A stretch of 12,860 nucleotides of DNA from Bulleidia sp. (GTDB lineage Bacteria > Bacillota_I > Bacilli_A > Erysipelotrichales > Erysipelotrichaceae), in the NCBI GenBank assembly GCA_016293365.1, contig JAEDEK010000054.1:1-12860 (forward strand), given 5' to 3'. The translations under genes were made by a program, and so were the position numbers. Under the pieces are notes generated by a model. It saw only the letters and a program-made list of their open reading frames with translations. It searched no databases and was not told where the DNA came from. Shown in pieces: positions 5,723-12,860 of the stretch; position 1 is the first letter of the stretch, and each line of letters starts with the position of its first letter.

Positions 5723-8700
5723 ATAACCTCCTGTGGTGACCATCCCATATATAGTTGATTACCGTTACATGATCGGCGTTCAATGGTCGTAACAGCTCAC
5801 AGATCTTCAGCTTTCTGACAGTTTCAAAACAGCCCCAGAGTATCTGTGAATTCATGATATAGTCAAAGTCAAGTTCCTCAACAAGCTGGAACATGGAAGC
5901 AATATTGGTATCATCTACCCCGGCAAATGCTTCATCCAGTGCCAGAATACGTGGATGCCATGGATCTGTTGCTTTCTGATACTGCGCATTGAGGGCTGCA
6001 AACAGCGGAATGTACATCGCCATGGCTTTTTCACCACCTGAGAATCTGTTGAATGCCGCATTGGTCAATTCATTGCGGTTACCGGTATTACGCCAGTATG
6101 ACATACGGAACTCAAACCATCTGCGATAATCCAGAACATCGCGGACAAGTTCCATGTAATTGATGGCTTCATTTCTTTCCATCATTTTCTGCTTTTCCTT
6201 TGCGATGCGATTGCGGAAATATCTGGCTGCCTTCGTCTCATCTTCACTGCTGATCAGTTCACGATCCATATTCAGAATCTTTTCCAGCTGTGAAATACTC
6301 AGCTCATCGGATTCATCTTTTTCAATTGGTGTCCAAGAAAGGGAGAAGTGGAGATCCATCGATGTCTTCATCTTTTTCATTAATGCAGACATATCTTTCA
6401 CCCACTTGCGGGAATCATCAATTCTTGCAGTCAGTTTCTGCGCAACTGTCTGAGAAAGAATGTTTTCAAACAGTTCACGATCCTTTTCTTCAATCAGTGC
6501 CTTTGTTTCTTCTACTGCCTGACTGACAATCCGTGCAAAATCATTGATGGAAAGTTTCTTCCCATGCCACCAGGCAACAACCGTCTGCCTGGATCTTTCT
6601 GCACTTCTGATTTCAACTGTTTCCACAGGCTGTGTAAATACCGTTTCAAAGGATGGAGAATACTGGACAATATCACTGTTGTTTCTTGTATATACATCAA
6701 ACAGTTTCTGTACCATTTCTGCTGGTGTTCTGTCCTTAAACTGCGATGCATCCAGCTGGGAGATTTTCATGGATGCCTGTTTTACGGAAGTGATATCTTC
6801 TTCAAACACAAGCCGCAGCCCCACTTCTTCCATCATATACTGCCTGCATAAAACACGATCATGATCATGGATCTGCATCTGTTTTCTCAGATGTGAAATT
6901 CTGTCATCACTGCCTTCCAGGTCATGTTCGAGAATGGAAACCCGTGTCTGTACATGATGCAGCAGGTTTTCCTTTTCCTTCTGGTCATGTCTGAATGACT
7001 GCAGTTTTTCCGCCTTTTCCACCATTTCATCTGATGTCAGATAAGACTGAATTGTCGCAATGGTTTCCTGCAGAGAAGAAAGTTCTGCTTCAAGACTCTG
7101 TTTTTCACGGATCATGAAATCGCAGTCATTTTCAGCCTGCTCTTTCATCTCTGCATTCTGTACAATCATGGACTGGTATTTTTCCATTTCCCGTCTGAAT
7201 CCTGAAAGGGATGTAAACATACGCTGATACAGCTTCAGGTCAGAAAGCACATCTTCATACGCTCCAACAGTTCTTTCATATGGGAAACGGGAACATGCCT
7301 TATTTGCACTCTGCAGACACTGATCTGCTTCCGCTTTTTTTGCAAGTGAGGCTGTTTCCAGCTGTTTCTGCCGCTCATACAGTCCATTTAAGATCAGCGT
7401 ATCTTCAAAGATCGTATCACAAAGCTGTCCCAGTTCCTTTACAGATGGACGCTTTTCCCATTCTTCCTTCATTCCCTTGCAGATGGCTGCAATTTCATCC
7501 AGTTCAGCGGTTACTGCTCTGATTTCCCCAGCAAGTTCATCGATCTGCTTCTGTTTTTCAAGTAATGCAAGCTGATGTGCACGCATTCTTGCAGTAGCTC
7601 CAATATACAGGGATGCATTCTGATCGCTGCGTCCCTGAAGAAGCCCGTGGGTAAAAGCACCATCATCTGTCACAATGAACTCATGATCAAAGCAGGAAAG
7701 AATCCGGGCAACTTCTGTTGCCATTGCTTCATTCAGACCATCTTCAACCATCAGTCCTGTAAACGTCAGCTCATGATGATCATTTCCTGTCCGTATCGTA
7801 ACATCCAGAAGATCAGGACATTTTTCTTCCATGGTTCTGCGATCCTGTTCTGTTACAACAAGTGCATCCAGCAGTCCGGCTTTCAGTAAAGAAGCTTCAA
7901 TCACTGCCTGCCGGTGCTCATCCACATCATCTGCAAACTTTACTGTACGATAAAACGGAATTGCCTGAATCCCAAGTTCCATCAGTCTTTGACGGGAAGC
8001 AGCCGTCAGATCATCCCTGACAGGTTCTACTTCTCTGACTTCCTCAAGCTGATGATATTCATCCACAAGTACATCCATCTTCTGGTTCAGACCATGCAGC
8101 TGTGTTTCATTCTGCATCTGCTGATAGCTGTATGTATGCAGTACACGCTGATAATCTGATGAAAGAACAGCATCAAATGGAATACTGTCTGCACTTCTTT
8201 CATAGCTCATCACGATTTCTTTTCCATCTTCAATCGTCTTCTGTTCAACACTCCAGTATGTGTTATCACGTAAGGAATACAGATCCTCAATCAGCTGATC
8301 TTTCATCTGATCACGTCTTTCTTCCTTTTCTTCCACAACCGCAGTCTTTGCGGACACAATCTGGAAATGGTCATGTTCTTCCTGTTGTGCCTTGAGCCAC
8401 TCTTCATTTTTCCTGTGGCTCACCTGAAGAAGATGACATGTATCACTGATCTGCTTTTCCATATCTGCAATTTCCAGAAGAATCGATGTATCCTCGTATG
8501 AATCAGAAACAGCCTTTACATGAACATCCATCTGCAATGTTTTATTCAGGTCATTCAGTTCTCTGATTTTCTCATCTGCCTTACCTTCCTGATATTCCTT
8601 TGCAGAAATGTACTGTTCCTCATTTCTTTCACAGATCAGAATCTGTTCTTTCTTTTCGCGAATCTGCCCGTTTTTATCAGACAGCCTGCCGTTTACAGTC

Positions 8701-9734
8701 TGTACCTGCTTTTCCGCATTGACCAGTCTTTGATCCATGTTTTCCAATTCCGGATCCAGGTATTCCTCAATCTGTCTTGCGATTGCATTCAGTTCTGCTT
8801 CCAGACGTGCGATCTCATTTCTTTTCTCAAGTACTTCCTGTTTTTTCTGATCGGTTTCTGCGATCATAGAGTTCAGATCCTTTTCCACCGCATCAGCAGC
8901 TTCTTCACTTTCCTTACATGCCTGCCACTTTCTGATCAGCATAAACTGATTATAGCGGTCATATTCACCTGCAATGACCTGGGCATTATTATAAGAACGG
9001 ATCAGTCCTTCGAGTTTTTCCTGTATGGCATCCATTCTCTCCATGGCTTCTACCATCGGGCGCAGATCTTCATCAGACAATACCTGCAAAGAGTCATTGA
9101 GAATCTGATAAATCCTTGTCGGTCTGAATGCATTGGACAATTTGGATCCACGGATTTTGATCAGAAGACTCAGAAACTGTTCATACTGTTCCATTCTTTC
9201 AAATCCGAAGATATACTGATTGACAAGTGCCTTGTATTTGCCCTGTTCATCAGTAAAAGGATTCTGTTCTCCAAGCAGTTTTTTCAGTTCTGTTTTTTCA
9301 AGTGGAATCCGGATATCTCCACTGCGCTGATACAGCTGCAGATCAATACCGATTCTGTGTTGATCAACAATGACAAATCCCCAGAAACCCATTGGTCTGC
9401 CTTTATGTGCCTTCTGTCCGATTCCGATTGTGCGATATTCATCACAACCTTCCTTTTTGAACTCCAGATACAGATAACCTGTCGATTCCTCTTTCTGACC
9501 ATCCATCAGGAAATAGTATTCCATCTTTCGATCTGCAGATCCAAACGGATCCAGCCTCCCAGGTGTGCGGTCACCATCCAGAATAAAAGGGATAAAGCTT
9601 TGGGTTGTGATGGATTTACCGGAACCATTCTGACCCCTTAACAGCATTTTTCCATCTTCCAGCTCAAAACATTCATCATCATAAAGCCAGAAATTCACAA
9701 ACCCCATCCGGTTCATCTTCCATCTTTCACTCAT
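5715..9734 (-). CDS. jetC: Wadjet SMC-like ATPase subunit JetC (TIGR02680 family)
   Basis: The SMC/MukB-like motor of Wadjet. With JetA and JetB it forms a condensin-like loop-extruding complex that senses small circular DNA. The 1339-residue protein is full length for TIGR02680. In order: a conserved N-terminal R-W-K-M-N-R-M-G-F-V-N strand, Walker A G-Q-N-G-S-G-K-S at 34-41, the family motif R-L-D-P-F-G at 60-65, a long coiled coil from about 268 to 540 rich in E, K and Q, a globular hinge-like part at about 585-715 (G-I-Q-A-I-P-F-Y to Y-I-G-A-T-A-R), a second coiled coil from about 715 to 1000, then signature S-G-G-E-K at 1232-1236, Walker B L-A-L-D-E-A-F with Asp 1267 and Glu 1268, and D-loop G-V-D-D at 1272-1275. 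The start has GGAGG with a 9-base spacer and overlaps the end of jetB by 8 bases. No ATPase motif is damaged. Confidence 0.95.
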   Translation of the reverse strand: MSERWKMNRMGFVNFWLYDDECFELEDGKMLLRGQNGSGKSITTQSFIPFILDGDRTPGRLDPFGSADRKMEYYFLMDGQKEESTGYLYLEFKKEGCDEYRTIGIGQKAHKGRPMGFWGFVIVDQHRIGIDLQLYQRSGDIRIPLEKTELKKLLGEQNPFTDEQGKYKALVNQYIFGFERMEQYEQFLSLLIKIRGSKLSNAFRPTRIYQILNDSLQVLSDEDLRPMVEAMERMDAIQEKLEGLIRSYNNAQVIAGEYDRYNQFMLIRKWQACKESEEAADAVEKDLNSMIAETDQKKQEVLEKRNEIARLEAELNAIARQIEEYLDPELENMDQRLVNAEKQVQTVNGRLSDKNGQIREKKEQILICERNEEQYISAKEYQEGKADEKIRELNDLNKTLQMDVHVKAVSDSYEDTSILLEIADMEKQISDTCHLLQVSHRKNEEWLKAQQEEHDHFQIVSAKTAVVEEKEERRDQMKDQLIEDLYSLRDNTYWSVEQKTIEDGKEIVMSYERSADSIPFDAVLSSDYQRVLHTYSYQQMQNETQLHGLNQKMDVLVDEYHQLEEVREVEPVRDDLTAASRQRLMELGIQAIPFYRTVKFADDVDEHRQAVIEASLLKAGLLDALVVTEQDRRTMEEKCPDLLDVTIRTGNDHHELTFTGLMVEDGLNEAMATEVARILSCFDHEFIVTDDGAFTHGLLQGRSDQNASLYIGATARMRAHQLALLEKQKQIDELAGEIRAVTAELDEIAAICKGMKEEWEKRPSVKELGQLCDTIFEDTLILNGLYERQKQLETASLAKKAEADQCLQSANKACSRFPYERTVGAYEDVLSDLKLYQRMFTSLSGFRREMEKYQSMIVQNAEMKEQAENDCDFMIREKQSLEAELSSLQETIATIQSYLTSDEMVEKAEKLQSFRHDQKEKENLLHHVQTRVSILEHDLEGSDDRISHLRKQMQIHDHDRVLCRQYMMEEVGLRLVFEEDITSVKQASMKISQLDASQFKDRTPAEMVQKLFDVYTRNNSDIVQYSPSFETVFTQPVETVEIRSAERSRQTVVAWWHGKKLSINDFARIVSQAVEETKALIEEKDRELFENILSQTVAQKLTARIDDSRKWVKDMSALMKKMKTSMDLHFSLSWTPIEKDESDELSISQLEKILNMDRELISSEDETKAARYFRNRIAKEKQKMMERNEAINYMELVRDVLDYRRWFEFRMSYWRNTGNRNELTNAAFNRFSGGEKAMAMYIPLFAALNAQYQKATDPWHPRILALDEAFAGVDDTNIASMFQLVEELDFDYIMNSQILWGCFETVRKLKICELLRPLNADHVTVINYIWDGHHRRLCD
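5727..5732 (-). promoter_or_regulatory. Ribosome binding site favouring the GTG start of jetD
   Basis: Perfect AGGAGG on the minus strand, 4 bases before GTG 5722 and downstream of the competing ATG 5743. The spacing is short. An ATG directly before the GTG is in another frame and stops at once (ATGTGA). Confidence 0.6.
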
Positions 9735-10863
9735 CTGTTCTATCCTCCAGATCCTTTGGATATCTGCCTGTCACCATAACACAGGCAGGTGTGATGATAA
9801 CCTGATCATTATCTTCGATGATCATCATCCATGATTTCATGTACTGTCTGATACATGCGATATACTTTTCATGACTCATCGTTCTGAATTCCTTACCCCA
9901 CAGTTTTTCGTAGCGTTCCCGAATATCCAGAAGAATCGAATCAAATCTTTCACTTCTGACTGTAATACAGTCATTCGCATCAATTTTCATTTTTCTTGCA
10001 TCAAGAGCGCTTTCGCTGATCCTTTCTGATACAAGTGTAACAATGTCGCTGATCATACTGCGATGTGGATGCATGTCCCCTGCCCCATCCTGCGTATATA
10101 CAAGTGATGCTCCATTGCGGGAAAGATACAGATCTGCTTCCATGTTTTTCTGTAGTGCGAAACGGATTGCCTTTCTCTGATTCTTGACATAAAGGCCATC
10201 CGGATCATTCTGATCTTCCCACAGAAGAATCGGAGAAAGACATAATGTTCGATAAACACGGTTTGTTCTTCTGTTACCCCTGTCATCTTCCAGCTCTTCC
10301 ATCATCTTTCCTTCAAAATCCTGCCATTTTTCAAACTTTGTAACATCGATCGGATACTGCACTGCAAAGTATCTTGAGCACCCGGTATTTTCATACAGAA
10401 CTTCCGTATCCTGCTGTCGGGCAAATGTTTCAGTATCACCTTCATAAATACGGATCATGTGCATCTGCTGGGCATACTGCATGACTCTGACAAGCGATCT
10501 TCTTTGTGAAAATACAGTCCAGTCCACATCCATAACGTTGACCAGTACCGTTTCCACAAAGCGGATCAGTTCAGAAAGCAGAAACTGATTACCTTCTTCC
10601 CGATCCTCAAGAAACATCAGTACGGCACATAGAATGCAGTAATCTCTACGATCTGTAAATGCACCAATCCCCATAAAAGGCAAGGCGTGGGATGGTGTCT
10701 TTTCCAGACGGATCAGGTTTTCATTATGAATCAGACGCCATCCGAGATGATTCTGAATGAATTTCTGGTATGTATTGATTTCGTATTTCACCTGATAATA
10801 CAGCTGTCGGTCAAGATCACGCAGAATCCACTGTTTTTCCATTAATGTCAGTAAACTGTTCAT
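9727..10863 (-). CDS. jetB: Wadjet kite-like subunit JetB (DUF2398/TIGR02678)
   Basis: A subunit of the Wadjet motor. By analogy with MukE and KITE proteins, JetB bridges the kleisin-like JetA and the JetC heads, and it is needed for plasmid restriction in studied systems. The 378-residue protein shows DUF2398-type features: L-Y-Y-Q-V-K near 21-26, H-L-G-W-R-L-I at 39-45 with R-L-E-K-T-P at 52-57, R-D-Y-C-I-L-C-A-V-L-M-F-L-E-D at 73-87 and Q-F-L-L-S-E-L at 93-99, followed by a predicted winged-helix region. The ATG at 10863 overlaps the jetA stop (ATGA), which suits translational coupling. An upstream in-frame ATG at 10887 lies inside jetA. Neither has a strong Shine-Dalgarno site, so the coupled start is preferred. 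Confidence 0.9.
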   Translation of the reverse strand: MNSLLTLMEKQWILRDLDRQLYYQVKYEINTYQKFIQNHLGWRLIHNENLIRLEKTPSHALPFMGIGAFTDRRDYCILCAVLMFLEDREEGNQFLLSELIRFVETVLVNVMDVDWTVFSQRRSLVRVMQYAQQMHMIRIYEGDTETFARQQDTEVLYENTGCSRYFAVQYPIDVTKFEKWQDFEGKMMEELEDDRGNRRTNRVYRTLCLSPILLWEDQNDPDGLYVKNQRKAIRFALQKNMEADLYLSRNGASLVYTQDGAGDMHPHRSMISDIVTLVSERISESALDARKMKIDANDCITVRSERFDSILLDIRERYEKLWGKEFRTMSHEKYIACIRQYMKSWMMIIEDNDQVIITPACVMVTGRYPKDLEDRTDE

Positions 10864-12329
10864 GATGCAAATGTCAGTACATAACATGGCATTGTCAGAT
10901 CTCCGTCTTCACAATGCAGCACACATGTACCTTCCTCCTTTCCAAGATGATAGGCATTTCCAAATTCTGTCATACCGGATCTGCTTTCCACCATATTGGC
11001 ATTTGCGATCCACCGCAGCAGAACTTCTCTGGCAAACGATGGAATCACTTCATGGATTTCGCTGATCTTCAGCTGATGATCTTTGACAAAACGCATCAGA
11101 TAGGATGTCTGCTGCTCAACCTGATTCAGATATGCCTGTCTTTGCATCTGTTTTTCAAAAGAGCGATCCGCATAACCTGCTTTCGAGCGCTTTTCCCGAT
11201 AGGTTCGAGAAGAAGAAGTCAGTTCAATTTCATCATGTTCCTTTTCGAACATGCTTGTTCTGAAGGAATCCGACTCATCCATCTGCAGCAGACGAAAGTG
11301 CTGCATCGTGGAGGCACCGAACACATGAGCAGACAGACAATGCGCATCATCCAGCGTTTCACATTTCGCAAACATTTTCATATAATGCCTGTAATCATCC
11401 TTGCGGCTGATTCCATAGGATGACATATTGGCAATCATGCTTGCATTTTCAATAATGCTGCGGATGATGTCATTTGTGATTTCAAGAATTGTTTCGTATT
11501 CAGGTTTTCTGCCGTTTTCCGCAACAAACCAGCTGACAAGAGAATCATAGCCTGCACGAATTCCCTGATTCAGCATCTCTCTTGTTACCTGCTTTTCATT
11601 CAGATGCGGTATCGCAAGTTCACTGTCAATGATTCTGTCCAACAGCCAGCTTTCAAAATCACTACCATACTGTTTCAGCATCCGCTGAATCTTTCTTGCG
11701 TGCAGCTGCATCTGGGAAATGAACTCTCGCAGATAAACCATGAACTGATCTTTATGAAGAAGGAAATCAACAGATTTCATGAGTGTAACCGTATCAGCGG
11801 AATAGAATTCTCTCAGATAATTCTTATAGTTCTGATTCAGCCTGCCAAAATCGTCCTGCAACTCATGCCACCACTGATTCACATCACCATAAGGAGCTTG
11901 CTTTAATGCAGAAATCTGAGAAAGTGAATTTTCAATACGCACAAAGTAATTGGAAGAAAGATTACCGGATTCCAGGTACAGATTTTCCAGACGCAATGTC
12001 ATGCGTTCAACCTCAATTGCCCGATCCGTCATGAAGTACCGGAATTTCCTGTTTTTGTATTCCGCAATTGTACGTACTGCACCCGGATCCTGCACTGCAT
12101 TCAGATTCCCCCATGTAACAAGCTGATCCAGATCCAGTTTCAGCTGTTCATCCGTGATATCAACATATTCTTCATCCTGATGAAGAAGCTCCAATATTTC
12201 TTCCCGATACAGTCTGTATCGCATACGTTCATGTGAAAGGAACATATTTCTCATAATAGCACGATACGTACGTGCACTCGGGGCTGAAAGATATGACGTT
12301 TCCTGTATGGCATCGTATTTTCCGCTCAT
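10860..12329 (-). CDS. jetA: Wadjet kleisin-like subunit JetA (DUF2397/TIGR02677)
   Basis: The kleisin-like subunit (MukF analogue) that closes the JetC ring in the Wadjet complex. The 489-residue protein matches the DUF2397 pattern: Y-L-S-A near 13-16, T-Y-R-A-I-M-R-N at 21-28, a winged-helix-like segment at about 30-100 with L-D-Q-L-V-T-W-G-N-L at 67-76 and Y-F-M-T-D-R at 98-103, then a helical middle with K-D-Q-F-M-V-Y-L-R-E-F-I. The start has GAGG with a 6-base spacer. It is the first gene of jetABCD. The 270-bp upstream region carries a cluster of TGTACA palindromes that may control the whole operon. The four families in this order identify a Wadjet system of the DUF2397/2398/TIGR02680/2399 class (type II in the usual scheme), distinct from type I (DUF3375/DUF4194). 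Confidence 0.9.
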   Translation of the reverse strand: MSGKYDAIQETSYLSAPSARTYRAIMRNMFLSHERMRYRLYREEILELLHQDEEYVDITDEQLKLDLDQLVTWGNLNAVQDPGAVRTIAEYKNRKFRYFMTDRAIEVERMTLRLENLYLESGNLSSNYFVRIENSLSQISALKQAPYGDVNQWWHELQDDFGRLNQNYKNYLREFYSADTVTLMKSVDFLLHKDQFMVYLREFISQMQLHARKIQRMLKQYGSDFESWLLDRIIDSELAIPHLNEKQVTREMLNQGIRAGYDSLVSWFVAENGRKPEYETILEITNDIIRSIIENASMIANMSSYGISRKDDYRHYMKMFAKCETLDDAHCLSAHVFGASTMQHFRLLQMDESDSFRTSMFEKEHDEIELTSSSRTYREKRSKAGYADRSFEKQMQRQAYLNQVEQQTSYLMRFVKDHQLKISEIHEVIPSFAREVLLRWIANANMVESRSGMTEFGNAYHLGKEEGTCVLHCEDGDLTMPCYVLTFAS

Positions 12330-12375
12330 TGCCTACCTCTTTCCTTCTTTTTAAAGCTGACATGATAACCATTCC

Positions 12376-12491
12376 TGTACATGAGTGTGTATTGCCTGGG
12401 AAATACTTCCTATGTACAGTGGATCAGCATCAGTTAAGACTACAGTAGTATACAGGGAAAACCGTATTTTTATTGTACAAAATCATGTACA
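12376..12491. repeat. Cluster of four TGTACA palindromes, candidate operator
   Basis: The palindrome TGTACA occurs at 12376-12381, 12413-12418, 12474-12479 and 12486-12491. The last two are 12 bp apart, close to one helical turn. By eye the hexamer occurs only about seven more times in the rest of the 12.9 kb, all inside genes, so four in 116 bp of non-coding DNA is a strong local excess. The copies flank the possible jetA -10 at 12447-12452. No regulator gene is next to it and the binding protein is unknown. Confidence 0.55.
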
Positions 12492-12568
12492 TTTACATTT
12501 TTTCAGCATAATGAACAGTTTTCTGCATCTTTCACACAATTTATAGAGGATATGAACCATACATTGCA

Positions 12569-12574
12569 TATAAT
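12569..12574 (+). promoter_or_regulatory. Probable -10 box of the cyclodeaminase-family gene
   Basis: A perfect TATAAT 25 bases upstream of the plus-strand ATG, with AAAGGA (12587-12592) as ribosome binding site 7 bases before the start. No convincing -35 is seen at 16-18 bp, so activation or a weak promoter is possible. Confidence 0.5.
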
Positions 12575-12599
12575 TGTTACATTACGAAAGGAAAAAATT

Positions 12600-12860
12600 A
12601 TGAAAATCTATACACTTGAACAGATCAGAAAGATCGAAAAGGATATCCCACTCATGGTGGAACAGCTGGAAAAAGGATATGAAAAGTATTCTCTTGGCGA
12701 AACAGTCGTACCGCCAGTCGGCTATCTGCATTTTGATGAACCTGTAGGAAACACATATATCAAATATGGTTATGTCAAAGGCGATGACAGCTTTGTCATT
12801 AAAGTATTCAACGGGTTCCCTGAAAATGCGGAATCAGGATTACCTACCAGTGATGGTCTG
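12600..12860 (+). CDS. Ornithine cyclodeaminase / mu-crystallin family protein, N-terminal part
   Basis: The first 87 codons of a gene cut by the right edge. The pattern fits the ornithine cyclodeaminase/mu-crystallin family of NAD(P)-dependent enzymes: an L-E-Q-I-R-K-I start, a helix ending E-K-G-Y-E-K-Y at 24-30, V-V-P-P-V at 36-40, Y-I-K-Y-G at 53-57 and the conserved I-K-V-F-N-G-F-P-E-N at 67-76 with Lys 68, then G-L-P-T-S-D-G-L at 80-87. The family includes ornithine cyclodeaminase (ornithine to proline), alanine dehydrogenase, ketimine reductases and SbnB-like enzymes, so the substrate cannot be assigned. The dinucleotide-binding domain lies outside the window. The start has AAAGGA at the right distance. 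It is divergent from jetABCD and probably not part of the defence system. Confidence 0.85.
   Translation, partial: MKIYTLEQIRKIEKDIPLMVEQLEKGYEKYSLGETVVPPVGYLHFDEPVGNTYIKYGYVKGDDSFVIKVFNGFPENAESGLPTSDGL

Larger units (their letters stand above)
12330..12599. other. Divergent intergenic region between jetA and the cyclodeaminase gene
   Basis: An AT-rich 270-bp spacer carrying divergent control signals. It holds the TGTACA cluster (12376-12491), a small inverted repeat GTATT-8-AATAC at 12388-12405, a CTAC-A-GTAG palindrome at 12440-12448, a possible minus-strand -10 (TATACT at 12447-12452, no good -35) and the plus-strand -10 at 12569. No convincing small gene or RNA hairpin was found. Confidence 0.6.

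Noticed and set aside
8520..9641. A 373-codon open frame on the plus strand, rich in Phe, Leu and Ile
   Set aside because: It lies fully antisense to jetC. The hydrophobic content is what the complement of a Glu/Lys-rich coiled-coil gene gives. It has no ribosome binding site and no recognisable domain.
10860..12329. Possibility that the operon is Wadjet type I (DUF3375/DUF4194/DUF2220)
   Set aside because: JetA carries the T-Y-R-A-I-M-R and W-G-N-L pattern of DUF2397, JetB the Q-F-L-L-S-E-L pattern of DUF2398, and JetD the E-N-x-x-V and G-D-x-D pattern of DUF2399, which point to the other class.
12362..12448. A 28-codon open frame in the intergenic region on the plus strand
   Set aside because: No ribosome binding site, no promoter placed to drive it, and it runs through two of the TGTACA palindromes. 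Most likely chance.

Overview
The window looks like chromosomal DNA from a low-to-moderate-GC Firmicute, perhaps a gut Erysipelotrichia-type organism. Reasons: A/G-rich Shine-Dalgarno sites (AGGAGG, GGAGG, GAGG), short hairpin-plus-T-run terminators, Firmicute-type SerC and SerA proteins, and dense unidirectional gene packing. The genus is not identifiable by eye. Eight genes lie on the minus strand. A ninth, cut by the right edge, starts on the plus strand.

Reading in the direction of minus-strand transcription (right to left): (1) 12329 to 4454 is a complete four-gene Wadjet anti-plasmid defence operon, jetA-jetB-jetC-jetD. It matches the DUF2397 / DUF2398 / TIGR02680 / DUF2399 gene set, which I know as type II and as EptABCD in mycobacteria. 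All gene junctions overlap by a few bases. JetC keeps its Walker A, signature and Walker B motifs, and JetD keeps its Toprim-like acidic residues, so the system looks intact. (2) 4385 to 847 is a metabolic cluster. serC and serA (two steps of serine biosynthesis from 3-phosphoglycerate) are separated by 4 bp. They are followed, after a terminator-like hairpin, by a LarA-type nickel-pincer 2-hydroxyacid racemase homologue. A good terminator at 811-836 closes the cluster. (3) 725 to 1 holds a short single-stranded-DNA-binding protein whose stop overlaps (ATGA) the start of a secreted protein. The second protein has a prealbumin-like (SpaA/Cna_B-like) repeat and is cut by the left edge.

On the other side of jetA, a 270-bp divergent intergenic region (12330-12599) separates the Wadjet operon from a plus-strand ornithine cyclodeaminase/mu-crystallin family gene, of which only the first 87 codons are present. 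This region contains four copies of the palindrome TGTACA within 116 bp, the strongest unexplained pattern in the window and a candidate operator for jetABCD.

How the parts work together: JetABC is known in the family to be an SMC-like loop-extruding motor, and JetD a nuclease that cuts closed circular plasmid DNA. SerA and SerC convert 3-phosphoglycerate to phosphoserine, and the LarA homologue may interconvert enantiomers of a 2-hydroxyacid. I see no integrase, transposase, tRNA, CRISPR array or phage gene. The defence system itself is a described one. What may be new is its possible regulation and the LarA and SSB/SpaA-like linkages.
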